A stretch of 64,000 nucleotides of DNA from CAYMEK01 sp964389305 (GCA_964389305.1 CAYMEK010000008.1:1-64000), one strand, 5' to 3'. Positions 43,035-52,582 are shown, numbered from the stretch's first letter. Notes: a model not told the origin generated them from the letters alone. Made by a program: numbers and translations.

Positions 43035-44333
43035 ATGATCGAGGCTGCTGTCCAATCACCTCACCAAGCAGATGCCGCCGGACGGACTCAACCGGTCTCG
43101 GAAAGCAAGGGCTCTCCGGCTGCGGAAGCTCTTTTGCAGATTGCCGGTTCACTGTCGGGCGCGGGAAAAGCTGCGGGAGGCGCTTCCAGCCGTTTCGCCA
43201 GGCTCCTCGATGAGTTTAGAGCGGGCGAGAGCCTCAAGTCTGCCCCGAACCGCAAGGCTGATCCTCTACAGGCGCTGCGGGAGCTGCTCGGCTCTCTGAG
43301 CCAGGAGGAAACCGCCAGGCTCTGGAGGCAGCTATGGTTGCTGTTCGACACAGATCCCGGCTCCAGGGGTGCCAAAAGTTCCGACCTGAAATGGCTGCTT
43401 TCGCGGGAAGCGGATCGCGGAACGGACCGGCTGCCCTTGAAACCCGGCGGTATGTTCGAGCCCGGCCGCAAGAGGGATAAGGAAGCCCTGCGGATTGCGG
43501 TGGAGCGTCTGGCCGCTTTACTCGGGGTCGATACGGCGCTCCGGTTCATCGCCTTGGTAAGGGATGGGAGCGGGTCCGACCAGAGCAAGGGCGACAAAGC
43601 CCCGGCTGCAGGCCGCGCGGCTGTCCGTGAAGGCCTTCAGGCCACGGGAGGGCGCCCGGGCCAGGACCCTGACGACAAGCGAGCCAGAGTCGTGGTGCTG
43701 GATCTGCGCCGGAGCGGAGAACGGGCCGACCGGCTGCGAGAAGCACCGGATTCCAAAACCGGCTCTTCGGTCCCTCAGCCCCGGATTGGCGTAAGTGAAG
43801 CCCAGGATAGAGATTTGACCCTGCTGTTACGCAGCGCGTTAGCCGAACGGCCGGCGGCTCCTGTCTCCGAGCCTGCCGCGGCGGCCAGGAGCCAGCAGCC
43901 TCTGCCTGGATTTCAGGAGCGTTTCATTCCGGAGGTGGTCAAACAGACCGGGATTATCCTAAAAGGCGACAACAGCGGTGAAATCAGGCTGGTGCTCAAG
44001 CCGGAGAATCTTGGCAGTGTACGCATTCGCCTGGCCTTGAACGAAAGCAGTTTAGACGGACGTATAGTTGTCGACAATAGTAGTGTCAAGGAGCTGGTGG
44101 AAGCCGGACTGGACAATTTGAAGAGCGCGTTGCGCCAGGAGGGTTTTCAGGCTGCCCATCTGGAAGTCTCGGTCGGCAGCCGGCAGGCCGGAGACGGGGC
44201 GGCCCGCAACCGTAACAGGGCGGGCGATTTTCTGGAAGCTCCCTGGAGCAATGGGACTGAGAGTCTGGACAGGGGGGTGCCCCTGTTCCTGGACCTGGGG
44301 CTCGAATACGAGCTGGTAAACCTGGTTGTGTAG
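43035..44333 (+). CDS. fliK: Flagellar hook-length control protein FliK
   Basis: 432 aa. The long N-terminal part is disordered and rich in Ala/Gly/Arg; the C-terminal Flg_hook domain (about 300-385) has LVLKPENLGSVRIRLAL and GFQAAHLEVSVG. Measures hook length and switches export specificity. The start follows the flbB stop at once. Spirochaete homologues were called Tap1/FlbC. Confidence 0.88.
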   Translation: MIEAAVQSPHQADAAGRTQPVSESKGSPAAEALLQIAGSLSGAGKAAGGASSRFARLLDEFRAGESLKSAPNRKADPLQALRELLGSLSQEETARLWRQLWLLFDTDPGSRGAKSSDLKWLLSREADRGTDRLPLKPGGMFEPGRKRDKEALRIAVERLAALLGVDTALRFIALVRDGSGSDQSKGDKAPAAGRAAVREGLQATGGRPGQDPDDKRARVVVLDLRRSGERADRLREAPDSKTGSSVPQPRIGVSEAQDRDLTLLLRSALAERPAAPVSEPAAAARSQQPLPGFQERFIPEVVKQTGIILKGDNSGEIRLVLKPENLGSVRIRLALNESSLDGRIVVDNSSVKELVEAGLDNLKSALRQEGFQAAHLEVSVGSRQAGDGAARNRNRAGDFLEAPWSNGTESLDRGVPLFLDLGLEYELVNLVV

Positions 44334-44357
44334 GAAGCGAGGAAACTTAAAAGGCGT

Positions 44358-44798
44358 ATGGATATATCCACGTTGATTTCTGCGGATGATCTGGTGAGCC
44401 TGACGGGCCAGGTGGAGGCCTATAATAAGAGTCTCAACCCGGCCAAAGCGGCCGGAGCGGGCCAGAGCCTGGGCAAGGATGATTTTCTGCGTATCCTGTT
44501 GACCCAGCTTACCCATCAGGATCCGACCGAGCCTTTGGAGGACAGGGAGTTCGTGGCCCAAATGGCCCAGTTCTCCACGCTGGAGCAGATGACGAATATG
44601 AGCGCCGAGGTGGACAAGGTGTTCAACCTGATGGCCAAGAGCCAGGCGGTTTCGCTCTTGGGTAAAACTGTAGAAATCGCGCAGGGAGAAAATCACATAT
44701 CTGGGAGGGTTGAGGAAGTTACCGGAACGGAGTTTCCTCAGATTTTGGTACAGGGCAGATACTACGACGTGTCGCAAGTAGTGAGTGTGAAGAACTAG
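44358..44798 (+). CDS. flgD: Flagellar hook capping protein FlgD
   Basis: 146 aa. SLGKDDFLRILLTQLTHQDPTEPLEDREFVAQMAQFSTLEQM is the FlgD signature, given here in words: DDFLxILLTQL, QDPxxPxxxxEFxAQMAQFSTLEQM. The C-terminal domain is short. Scaffold for hook assembly, before flgE. Confidence 0.94.
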   Translation: MDISTLISADDLVSLTGQVEAYNKSLNPAKAAGAGQSLGKDDFLRILLTQLTHQDPTEPLEDREFVAQMAQFSTLEQMTNMSAEVDKVFNLMAKSQAVSLLGKTVEIAQGENHISGRVEEVTGTEFPQILVQGRYYDVSQVVSVKN

Positions 44799-44819
44799 CA
44801 AGGAGGAGCTTGAAAAGCC

Positions 44820-46208
44820 ATGATGCGTTCACTGTATTCTGGGGTGTCCGGTCTTCAGAACCACCAGATTCGAATGGATGTCCTGGGGAACAACATCTCC
44901 AACATCAATACCACCGGTTTCAAGAAGGGCAGGGTGAATTTCCAGGACATGCTCTCCCAAACTCTATCAGGTGCGGCCAAACCCACCGATGAGGTGGGGG
45001 GGGTCAATCCCAAGCAAGTCGGGTTGGGCATGAATATCGCCACCATCGACACCATACATACCCAGGGATCACTGCAGACTACGGGCGTGATGACCGACCT
45101 GGCCGTCCAGGGCGAGGGGTTCTTCATCCTGCAGGATGGAGAGAAGCGCTTCTATACCCGTGATGGCTCCTTTGGGATCGACCGGGACGGGCTTCTGGTC
45201 AACCCCGCCAACGGTATGAGGGTCCAGGGCTGGCAGGCCGTCACTATCGATGGCTTGACCATGATCAACACGGCGGCCGATATAGACGATCTGGTGATAC
45301 CGGTAGGTGATAAGGATCCGGCCGCAGCCACCACCGAAGTGCAGTTGGCCTGTAACCTGGACAAACGCACTCCGGAGATACCGCCCGGGGCGGCTCCTCA
45401 GACAGTCCTCGAGGGTACCTGGTCGACTACTTTCGACATCTACGATTCCTTTGGCAATGTGCACCAGCTTCAGGTCAACTTCATCAAAGTGGCGGGGATC
45501 GCTAACCGCTGGCAGGCGGAGGTGATCGTAGATCCGCAGGCAGAGACGCCGACCAATACTCTGGTAGAGGTAGGAGCGGCCAACAACGCGGACAACCTCT
45601 TCTTCATCGATTTCGACAACCTGGGCTCCCTGGCGGCGGTCTTGGACGCTCAAGGCGATACAATCGCCGAAGGGGCCCTGCAAGTTCAGGTTTCCTTCGA
45701 CGTTCCCGAAGCCACCGTGCCGCCGGGAGAGGTGGCGGTACGCCAGTTGTTCAACATCAATCTGGGCGGGGTGGGCGCTTACCGTAACGCCGTAACCCAG
45801 TTCGCCGAGCGGAGCTCCACCAAGGCCATCACCCAGAACGGCTATCCCATGGGCTACCTGGAGAGCTTCAAGATCGACCAGAACGGGGTTATAACCGGGG
45901 TCTACTCCAACGGGACCAATCGCCCGATCGGGCAGGTGGCCCTGGCGGCCTTTACCAACCCGGGCGGCCTGGAGAAAGCCGGGGAGAACACCTATGTGGT
46001 CTCCAACAACTCGGGCGATCCTCGCATCGATGCGGCCGGAGTCGCCGGCAAGGGCAAGATCATCGCCGGCGCGCTGGAGATGAGCAATGTGGATCTGGCC
46101 GAGCAGTTCACCGACATGATCGTGACCCAACGCGGTTTCCAGGCCAACTCCCGTACGATCACTACTTCCGATCAGATGATCCAGGAGCTGTTGACACTAA
46201 AACGGTAA
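44820..46208 (+). CDS. flgE: Flagellar hook protein FlgE
   Basis: 462 aa, AAGGAGG 13 bases before ATG 44820. N-terminal SLYSGVSGLQNHQIRMDVLG and C-terminal QRGFQANSRTITTSDQM helices are the axial-protein signatures. Lys165 and Cys178-Asn179 sit at the positions reported for the self-catalysed lysinoalanine cross-link of Treponema denticola FlgE, so hook subunits are probably covalently joined. Periplasmic in spirochaetes. Confidence 0.96.
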   Translation: MMRSLYSGVSGLQNHQIRMDVLGNNISNINTTGFKKGRVNFQDMLSQTLSGAAKPTDEVGGVNPKQVGLGMNIATIDTIHTQGSLQTTGVMTDLAVQGEGFFILQDGEKRFYTRDGSFGIDRDGLLVNPANGMRVQGWQAVTIDGLTMINTAADIDDLVIPVGDKDPAAATTEVQLACNLDKRTPEIPPGAAPQTVLEGTWSTTFDIYDSFGNVHQLQVNFIKVAGIANRWQAEVIVDPQAETPTNTLVEVGAANNADNLFFIDFDNLGSLAAVLDAQGDTIAEGALQVQVSFDVPEATVPPGEVAVRQLFNINLGGVGAYRNAVTQFAERSSTKAITQNGYPMGYLESFKIDQNGVITGVYSNGTNRPIGQVALAAFTNPGGLEKAGENTYVVSNNSGDPRIDAAGVAGKGKIIAGALEMSNVDLAEQFTDMIVTQRGFQANSRTITTSDQMIQELLTLKR

Positions 46209-46226
46209 AGGATTTAGATGGAATAG

Positions 46227-46424
46227 ATGATCGAGGTGACCAGGCTTGACGGGAGGACCTACTATGTGAATCCTCATCAGATCGAATACATCGAGGCCAA
46301 TCCCGATACAACCATGGTCATGCTCTCCGGAAAGCGGCTCGTGGTGCGTGAGCCGTACGAGCAGATTCGGGAGCGGATCGTGAGCTATCGCAGGCTCATA
46401 GGCGCGTTCAAGAACGAGGAGTAG
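46227..46424 (+). CDS. flbD: FlbD/SwrD-family small flagellar protein
   Basis: 65 aa, the family length. IEVTRLDGRTYYVNPHQIEYIE and TMVMLSGKRLVVRE match FlbD (DUF/SwrD), which in Bacillus raises stator power. No strong ribosome-binding site is seen before the ATG. Lies between flgE and motA as in other spirochaetes and Firmicutes. Confidence 0.9.
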   Translation: MIEVTRLDGRTYYVNPHQIEYIEANPDTTMVMLSGKRLVVREPYEQIRERIVSYRRLIGAFKNEE

Positions 46425-46429
46425 CAGCA

Positions 46430-47212
46430 GTGGATCTGGCAACGATCGTCGGATTATTGGTGGGATTTACCGCCCTGGTTATCGGGATCTTCTGGACCGG
46501 CGGATCCGCCTTGGGCTTCATAAGTATATCCTCGATTTTCATTACCATCGTCGGCTCATTCTGCGCCTTGATGGTAGCGAATCCCCTGAGCCGCGTTCTG
46601 GGCATCATGCGCTATTTTCGTTTGACCCTGCGAATCCCCAACTACGAGGAGGAACGCATCATCAGCCAGCTCGTTACTTTCTCGGAAAAGGCCCGCCGCG
46701 AGGGCCTGCTGGCATTGGAGGACGACCTGGAGGAGGTGGAAGACGAGTTTTTAAGAAAAGGAATCCAGCTGGTCGTGGATGGCACCGATCCGGATATCAT
46801 CAAGAATATCCTCTATAACGAGCTCAATCAGGTGCAGACGCGGCACGCCATCGGCATCAACCTCTTCGATGACTGGAGCAAGCTGGCTCCGGCCTTCGGC
46901 ATGATCGGGACCCTGATCGGCCTGATTACCATGCTCGCTCAGATCGAGGACAAGTCGGCCATCGGCATCGGTATGTCAACCGCCCTGATCACCACCCTCT
47001 ATGGAGCGGTGCTGGGCTACCTGGTATTCCTCCCGGTCAAGCGCAAGCTGGAAGACCGTGATGAAGGGGAGAGCCTGGTCAAGGAAATCATGATCGAAGG
47101 TATTCTCTCGATACAGTCGGGGGACAACCCGCGCATCCTCGAGGAGAAGCTTCTCGCCTTCCTCTCGCCGCTGCGCAGGGAGGCTGTACGCCAGGAAGCG
47201 GCCAGGGAGTAG
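46430..47212 (+). CDS. motA: Flagellar motor stator protein MotA
   Basis: 260 aa, four membrane helices, GTG start. APAFGMIGTLIGLITMLAQ holds the conserved helix 3 prolines and Gly, and MSTALITTLYGAVLGYLVFLP helix 4. Cation-conducting stator with MotB. Confidence 0.95.
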   Translation: MDLATIVGLLVGFTALVIGIFWTGGSALGFISISSIFITIVGSFCALMVANPLSRVLGIMRYFRLTLRIPNYEEERIISQLVTFSEKARREGLLALEDDLEEVEDEFLRKGIQLVVDGTDPDIIKNILYNELNQVQTRHAIGINLFDDWSKLAPAFGMIGTLIGLITMLAQIEDKSAIGIGMSTALITTLYGAVLGYLVFLPVKRKLEDRDEGESLVKEIMIEGILSIQSGDNPRILEEKLLAFLSPLRREAVRQEAARE

Positions 47213-47219
47213 GAAACGA

Positions 47220-47954
47220 ATGCCTGACCCGCGAAGAAGAAAGAGAAAGAGGGAAGAGGAGGGATCGCCCCAGTGGATGGTGACCTACGGGGACATGACC
47301 ACCCTGCTTCTAACCTTCTTTATCCTGATGTTCACCACCGCCGAGATCAATGGGGCGGAGCTGCGTATGATACTGGCCGCCTTCCAGGGGCTGGGCTCTC
47401 TTACCGGAGGCAATACCCTCCAGGTGGGCAAGCTGGCGGAGCTGGGCAATACGATCATGAGCCTGCCATCCCGAGAGGCGGGAAAAGCTCTCGATAAAGC
47501 GCGCAGGACGGCGATTTCCCAGTTTCAGCCGGAGCTGAAGACAAAAAAGGTGCGCATCAAGGAGGATGAGCGCGGGCTGATCATCTCCCTGGCCGCGGAT
47601 TCCTTTTTCGAGCCGGCCAGCGCCGAGATCAACATCGAGGAATCCAGGCAGGTGTTGCAGAAAGTGGCCGCCCTGATGAGTTCGCCGGAGCTCGCCGGAC
47701 GGAAGTTCCGTATCGAAGGCCACACCGACAATACTCCGACCGATCCGACCGGACCGTGGCAGACGAACTGGGAGCTTTCGTCGGCCCGTTCGGTGAATGT
47801 ACTGCATTACCTGGTCGATTTCGGTGTAGACGAGCGGCAGTGCCAGGTGGCCGGCTTCGCCGATACGGTCCCCCTGGCTTCCAACGAAACCAGGGAGGGC
47901 CGCGCTTACAACCGTCGGGTTGACATCGTTCTTCTTACAGAGGGGCACCTGTAG
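47220..47954 (+). CDS. motB: Flagellar motor stator protein MotB
   Basis: 244 aa. Asp25 in VTYGDMTTLL is the ion-binding residue in the single membrane helix; the C-terminal OmpA-like domain (EGHTDNTPTDPTG; NRRVDIVLL) binds peptidoglycan. Starts 8 bases after motA stop. Confidence 0.95.
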   Translation: MPDPRRRKRKREEEGSPQWMVTYGDMTTLLLTFFILMFTTAEINGAELRMILAAFQGLGSLTGGNTLQVGKLAELGNTIMSLPSREAGKALDKARRTAISQFQPELKTKKVRIKEDERGLIISLAADSFFEPASAEINIEESRQVLQKVAALMSSPELAGRKFRIEGHTDNTPTDPTGPWQTNWELSSARSVNVLHYLVDFGVDERQCQVAGFADTVPLASNETREGRAYNRRVDIVLLTEGHL

Positions 47955-48007
47955 GGGGGGTCGCATTGTCGGCGTTGTTTTGCTAAATTTGTTTGTAGGA
48001 GCCGTTC

Positions 48008-48562
48008 ATGTCCGATGAAGAGGGCTTGAGTCTAGAAGACGTAGGTGCGGGATCAGAAGAGATAACGCCGGCCGGCAGAAAAGCCGGGTTTCTGCCCACT
48101 TTTCTAGTAAGGATTCTCAAGTGGGTGGCGATCGGTCTGGGTTTTGTGATTTTGGGGGTGACCACGACGGTGGTTACGTTCAACCTGGTCAACCGGGGCC
48201 GTTCCGGCGGCGAGCTGCGGGAGGTTTCTCCTGCCTACGAGGCCAAGTCTCCACCCCTCAACTATGACGACACCCTGGAGGAGGTCCGGGGTGTAACCTC
48301 CGACGAAGTCCCGGCTATTTTCAGCGCCCGGGTCAGCCTGGGCTACGAGAAGGGCAATCAACAGCTCGCCATTGAGCTTACGGAAAGAAAGCGGGAGATC
48401 CAGAATATCGTGTTGCTGTATTTGAGCAACAGGAAGCGAGACCAGCTTCGACCCGAGCACTACGATCAGATCCAGGAGGAACTGCGCAGCAATATCAATC
48501 GGGTGCTGCGGGAGGGCCAGATAGAAAAGGTCGTGTTCAGAGATTTCGTGGTGACCCAGTAG
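48008..48562 (+). CDS. fliL: Flagellar basal body-associated protein FliL
   Basis: 184 aa, one membrane helix (about 38-60) after a charged cytoplasmic segment, then a stomatin-like periplasmic domain (VSLGYEKGNQQLAIELTERK ... VVFRDFVVTQ). Surrounds and stabilises stators. The 53 bases before it hold TAGGAGC as ribosome-binding site. Confidence 0.88.
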   Translation: MSDEEGLSLEDVGAGSEEITPAGRKAGFLPTFLVRILKWVAIGLGFVILGVTTTVVTFNLVNRGRSGGELREVSPAYEAKSPPLNYDDTLEEVRGVTSDEVPAIFSARVSLGYEKGNQQLAIELTERKREIQNIVLLYLSNRKRDQLRPEHYDQIQEELRSNINRVLREGQIEKVVFRDFVVTQ

Positions 48563-48575
48563 GAGCTAGCAGGCT

Positions 48576-49607
48576 ATGGCTGAAGTACTTTCCCAGGACG
48601 AGATAGACCAGCTACTTTCGGCAATCTCAGCCGGGGAGATTTCCACCGAGGAGATCCACCAGCCGCGGGACCAGCGTAAGATAAAGATCTATGATTTCAA
48701 GCGGCCGGACAAGTTCTCCAAGGACCAGATCCGGACGGTCTCGATCATGCACGAGACCTTCGCCCGTCTTACCACTACCTCGATGTCGGCCCAGCTCCGC
48801 AGCCTGGTGCACGTTCACGTGGCTTCCGTGGACCAGCTTACCTATGAGGAGTTTATACGCTCGATACCCAACCCGACCACGCTGGCGGTCATTGACATGG
48901 ATCCGCTTAAAGGATCGGCGATTCTCGAGATCGATCCGGCCATCACCTTTTCGGTTATCGACCGGCTGTTCGGCGGGCAGGGCGAGGGGGCGAAGTTTTC
49001 CAGGGACCTGACCGATATCGAGCAGGCGGTAATGGAAGGCATCATCGTACGGGTCCTGGGAAATCTGAGGGAGAGCTGGAGTACGGTGATCGATCTACGT
49101 CCCAGGCTGGGCGGGATCGAAACCAATCCCCAGTTTGCTCAGATCGTGCCTCCTTCGGAAATGGTCATCCTTATCACGCTGGAGACCAAGGTCGGAGAGG
49201 TGGAAGGTATGATGAACCTCTGCATTCCCTACCTCACCATCGAGCCTATCATCTCAAAACTCTCGGCCCAGTACTGGTATGCCTCGACTCGCCGCGGTAC
49301 AACCACGGAGAACCTCAACATATTGCGGGACCGCCTGGCCGCAGTAACGGTGACCATAATGGCGGAGATCGGTGCCATGGATATCAAGGTGCGGGATGTA
49401 CTGGCTTTGCGGGCCGGAGATATCATTCGCCTCGACTCGGTGCGGGTCAACGACCCGATGGTCTTGAGAATCGGCGAGCGCAGGAAATTTGTCTGCCGGC
49501 CTGGAGTGCTGGGCAATAAGATGGCGGTGCAGGTAATCAGGAAGCTGGAGGACATTGACCAGGCGGATTTCGAAGAATTAACTACAGGCGGGGAGGAAGA
49601 AATATGA
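48576..49607 (+). CDS. fliM: Flagellar motor switch protein FliM
   Basis: 343 aa. The N-terminal LSQDEIDQLL binds phosphorylated CheY; the middle CheC-like domain includes SIMHETFARLTT; the C-terminal SpoA domain follows. ATGA overlap with fliY. Confidence 0.96.
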   Translation: MAEVLSQDEIDQLLSAISAGEISTEEIHQPRDQRKIKIYDFKRPDKFSKDQIRTVSIMHETFARLTTTSMSAQLRSLVHVHVASVDQLTYEEFIRSIPNPTTLAVIDMDPLKGSAILEIDPAITFSVIDRLFGGQGEGAKFSRDLTDIEQAVMEGIIVRVLGNLRESWSTVIDLRPRLGGIETNPQFAQIVPPSEMVILITLETKVGEVEGMMNLCIPYLTIEPIISKLSAQYWYASTRRGTTTENLNILRDRLAAVTVTIMAEIGAMDIKVRDVLALRAGDIIRLDSVRVNDPMVLRIGERRKFVCRPGVLGNKMAVQVIRKLEDIDQADFEELTTGGEEEI

Positions 49608-50731
49608 GTGACGGTTCACTATCGCAAGACGAAATTGATGCCCTGCTTCAGGAAACCGAGAGCCTGGAGATCGACAGCGGCTTCGGTGGAGCGGCCGAGC
49701 CTCTGTCGGAGGCGGAAAAGGGGCAGTTGCTCCAGCTAATGGAGAGTGTGATAGCCTCTCAGGCATCCAATCTATCCATCCTGACGCGCAAGACCGTTAA
49801 TCTGGAGAAACCGACTCTCAATTTGGTTTCCGGGGAAGAGATTCTCGATCAGCTTCCCGAAGAAGTGGTGGACGTGAGAATCGACTTCACGGACGCCATC
49901 CAGGGAGAGCATTCCTACCTGGTGGATTCCAATACCGCCAAGGCCATCGCCGGGTTGATGATGGGCCAGAGCGGGGTGGAGCTTGATGATGCCGCCCTGT
50001 CCGCTGTGGCGGAGGCGCTTTCCCAGATCAGCGGACCGGCGATAACGGAGCTCGGAAACCGCAGCTCCAAAACGATAAAAAACGCGCCAGCCGATTTCCA
50101 GCTATCCACGAAGGATAAGGTGCGACTTCCCCAGGGAGAGGTAATCGTGAAGCTGGAGTATCCCCTGATGATCGAAGGGGAAAACCCGGCCAGGCTGGTT
50201 GAGCTTTTCTCCCTGTCGCTGGCCAAGGAGATACTCAGTGTGACCGCGGGGGCTTCCGGCGCTGCAGCCGCGGGAACTACGCAGCCCGCCTTCGCCGCCG
50301 CTGGCTTGGGCGACAATGCTCCCGCCCAGAGCTTTCCCGGCGCCGGGGTTCAGCAGACCTTCGGGCAGTCCTTCGGGGCGCCGCAGGGCGTCAATATGGG
50401 TTCCGGGCAGCCTCCCAACGTCCAACCCGTTCAGTTTGCCAACCTCCAGAGCCCGAGCGCTCAAGGGGAGCAGGGGAATATCGGGCTGCTCATGGACGTG
50501 TTCATGGAGCTCACCGTCGAGCTCGGGAGGACCAGGAAGCTCATCCGGGAGATACTCGGTATCGGTGAGGGAACGATTATCGAGCTCGATAAGCTGGCGG
50601 GCGAGCCCGTAGACATACTGGTCAATCACAAGCTGATCGCCAAAGGCGAGGTAGTGGTAATAGATGAAAACTTCGGCGTACGCGTCACGGAGATCGTATC
50701 GCCGATGCAGAGGATGAGTGATTTGACGTAA
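49604..50731 (+). CDS. fliY: Flagellar motor switch protein FliY/FliN
   Basis: 375 aa. The N-terminus carries its own FliM-like CheY-binding motif (SQDEIDALL, residues 7-15), followed by a CheC-like phosphatase-type domain, a Pro/Gln/Ala-rich linker (about 205-285) and a C-terminal SpoA/FliN domain (ELTVELGRTRKLIREILGIG). Such FliY proteins can be CheY-P phosphatases as well as switch subunits. It starts inside the fliM stop. Confidence 0.93.
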   Translation: MSDGSLSQDEIDALLQETESLEIDSGFGGAAEPLSEAEKGQLLQLMESVIASQASNLSILTRKTVNLEKPTLNLVSGEEILDQLPEEVVDVRIDFTDAIQGEHSYLVDSNTAKAIAGLMMGQSGVELDDAALSAVAEALSQISGPAITELGNRSSKTIKNAPADFQLSTKDKVRLPQGEVIVKLEYPLMIEGENPARLVELFSLSLAKEILSVTAGASGAAAAGTTQPAFAAAGLGDNAPAQSFPGAGVQQTFGQSFGAPQGVNMGSGQPPNVQPVQFANLQSPSAQGEQGNIGLLMDVFMELTVELGRTRKLIREILGIGEGTIIELDKLAGEPVDILVNHKLIAKGEVVVIDENFGVRVTEIVSPMQRMSDLT

Positions 50732-50751
50732 CCGGCGATTTAGAGTACAAT
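50723..50751 (+). promoter_or_regulatory. Candidate internal promoter before fliO
   Basis: TTGACG (50723-50728) and TACAAT (50746-50751) with an optimal 17-base spacer, each matching 5 of 6. It spans the fliY stop and would give a short leader to the GTG at 50777. Confidence 0.5.
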
Positions 50752-50776
50752 AGGCATTGTTATTTGGGAGGGGAAC

Positions 50777-51463
50777 GTGAAATCTAGACACAACTTGTAT
50801 GGGAAGGGGAGGGGAAAATCCCTGCCCCCGTCAGGGAGATGGAGCTGCATTCTGCGCGGCCTCCTGCTGTCGGTCCTCCTCCTTATACCGGTCTTGACCA
50901 CCCCGGCCCAGGAAAGCGGGACTGTTTCGAACCAGGGCGAATCCACGGTAGAACAGTCGCCCGTATCTCCACCGGAGGAATCCCTGCCGATTTTAGGCGG
51001 GGAGGAGGAGGCTTCGGAGCCGGTCGATGAGGCAGGTCCGCTGGTTTCCTCCTGGGACTTTCTGCGCATGATCCTGATTCTGGCCGCCGTTGTCGCTGTT
51101 ATCTATTTCGTGTTTTACCTGCTCAAACGGGGATTGCGCAGGCAGCTTCCCCAGAACGAACTGATCCGCCTGCTGGGTACACGCAGCCTGTCGGGTAACC
51201 GAGCCCTGCACCTGGTGGAGCTGGGTAAACAGGTTTTTCTGGTCGGCTCGGCCGAGGGGGGCATCTCCCTCATCTCGGAGATCAGGAGCCAGGAGACACT
51301 CGATACGATTGCTCTGGAGAGGGCCGAGAGCCAAAGCGGGACGGCCCAGGGATTTGCCAAAGTTTTTCAATCTCTTTTAAAGACCGGAAAACGCGAAGGC
51401 GCTGGGGCGGGGGAGACCATCGACTTCATGAAGCAGCAGAGACAGCGCCTGGAGAAACTGTAA
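50777..51463 (+). CDS. fliO: Flagellar biosynthesis protein FliO/FliZ
   Basis: 228 aa, GTG start with GGGAGGGG upstream. Signal-like helix (about 30-45), acidic periplasmic loop, then membrane helix (about 98-118) and the FliO cytoplasmic domain (IRLLGTRSLSGNRALHLVELGKQVFLVG). Assists FliP ring formation. Confidence 0.88.
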   Translation: MKSRHNLYGKGRGKSLPPSGRWSCILRGLLLSVLLLIPVLTTPAQESGTVSNQGESTVEQSPVSPPEESLPILGGEEEASEPVDEAGPLVSSWDFLRMILILAAVVAVIYFVFYLLKRGLRRQLPQNELIRLLGTRSLSGNRALHLVELGKQVFLVGSAEGGISLISEIRSQETLDTIALERAESQSGTAQGFAKVFQSLLKTGKREGAGAGETIDFMKQQRQRLEKL

Positions 51464-51507
51464 CCGATGTAAGTAGCGGCTGAAAACGAAACGTACTGGG
51501 AGGGGAC

Positions 51508-52293
51508 ATGAAAAAAAAGGCTCTGGTACTGGCATTCTTGCTTGTACTGTTCGCATTACCCGCTTCACTTTTTGCCCAGGATACCGACGTTCGCCCAGCC
51601 GCCCCGGGAGTGGCATTTCCGTACGTGGACCTTAACGTACGGGAAGCTGAGTCAAATCGGGAGGTGGCGCTTTCGATCCAGCTACTGATACTGCTGGCGG
51701 TCTTGACTCTGGCGCCCTCGATCTTAATCCTGATGACTTCGTTCCTGCGTATCGCCATCGTGTTCGATTTCGTCAAGAGGGCCCTGTCCCTGCAGCAGGT
51801 TCCTCCCAACCAGATCCTGATGGGCCTGGCGTTGTTTCTCACTGTCTTCATCATGTGGCCGACGCTGAGCACCATCTACAACCAATCCTTCAAGCCCTTT
51901 GCCGATGGCGAGATCGGCGTCGAGCAGATGTATCACAACGCTGAAAGCCCGCTGCGCTTGTTCATGTACAGACAGATGCAGAAAGATCCTCAGAGCATCC
52001 GCCTGTTCATGAGGATGCGCGAACTTCCCAAGCCCAACACCCTGGCCGACGTTCCAACAGAGGTTCTGATCCCCTCCTTTATCCTGCACGAGCTGACCGT
52101 AGCATTTAAGATAGGGATCCTGTTGTTCATACCCTTTATCATCATAGACATCGTGGTGGCTTCTACGCTGATGTCTATGGGCATGATCATGCTTCCGCCG
52201 GTGATGATCTCGCTGCCGTTCAAGCTGATCGTGTTCGTGCTGGTGGACGGTTGGAACCTGCTTACCCTACAGATCGTTCAGAGTTTCCGATAA
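51508..52293 (+). CDS. fliP: Flagellar export gate protein FliP
   Basis: 261 aa with a cleavable signal peptide (about 1-23, LPASLFAQ) and four membrane helices. LMTSFLRIAIVFDFVKRAL and GWNLLTLQIVQSF are FliP signatures. Core of the export gate. Confidence 0.96.
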   Translation: MKKKALVLAFLLVLFALPASLFAQDTDVRPAAPGVAFPYVDLNVREAESNREVALSIQLLILLAVLTLAPSILILMTSFLRIAIVFDFVKRALSLQQVPPNQILMGLALFLTVFIMWPTLSTIYNQSFKPFADGEIGVEQMYHNAESPLRLFMYRQMQKDPQSIRLFMRMRELPKPNTLADVPTEVLIPSFILHELTVAFKIGILLFIPFIIIDIVVASTLMSMGMIMLPPVMISLPFKLIVFVLVDGWNLLTLQIVQSFR

Positions 52294-52309
52294 TAGAAGA
52301 AGGAGGGGA

Positions 52310-52582
52310 ATGGTGTCGATAGGTTTTGCCATCAACTTAATGCGAAGCGGCACGCTTCAGGCTCTGATGATCGCCGCTCCTCTGCTGCTGGTTGGGATGC
52401 TGGTTGGCCTGATCATTTCGGTCTTCCAGGCCACCACCTCGATCCAGGAACAGACACTGACTTTCGTGCCCAAGATCGCCGCTATTCTCGGTGCCCTCAT
52501 TCTCTTCGGGCCCTGGCTCATCACGTCCATGGTCCAGTTCACCCTGAGATTATTCGGACAGATTCCGGGGCTCGGTGGCTGA
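52310..52582 (+). CDS. fliQ: Flagellar export gate protein FliQ
   Basis: 90 aa, two membrane helices; LVGLIISVFQATTSIQEQTLTFVPKI is the conserved FliQ core (segment given by family motif QATTQIxExTLxFVPK). Start ATG 52310 after GAAGGAGGGG. Confidence 0.94.
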   Translation: MVSIGFAINLMRSGTLQALMIAAPLLLVGMLVGLIISVFQATTSIQEQTLTFVPKIAAILGALILFGPWLITSMVQFTLRLFGQIPGLGG

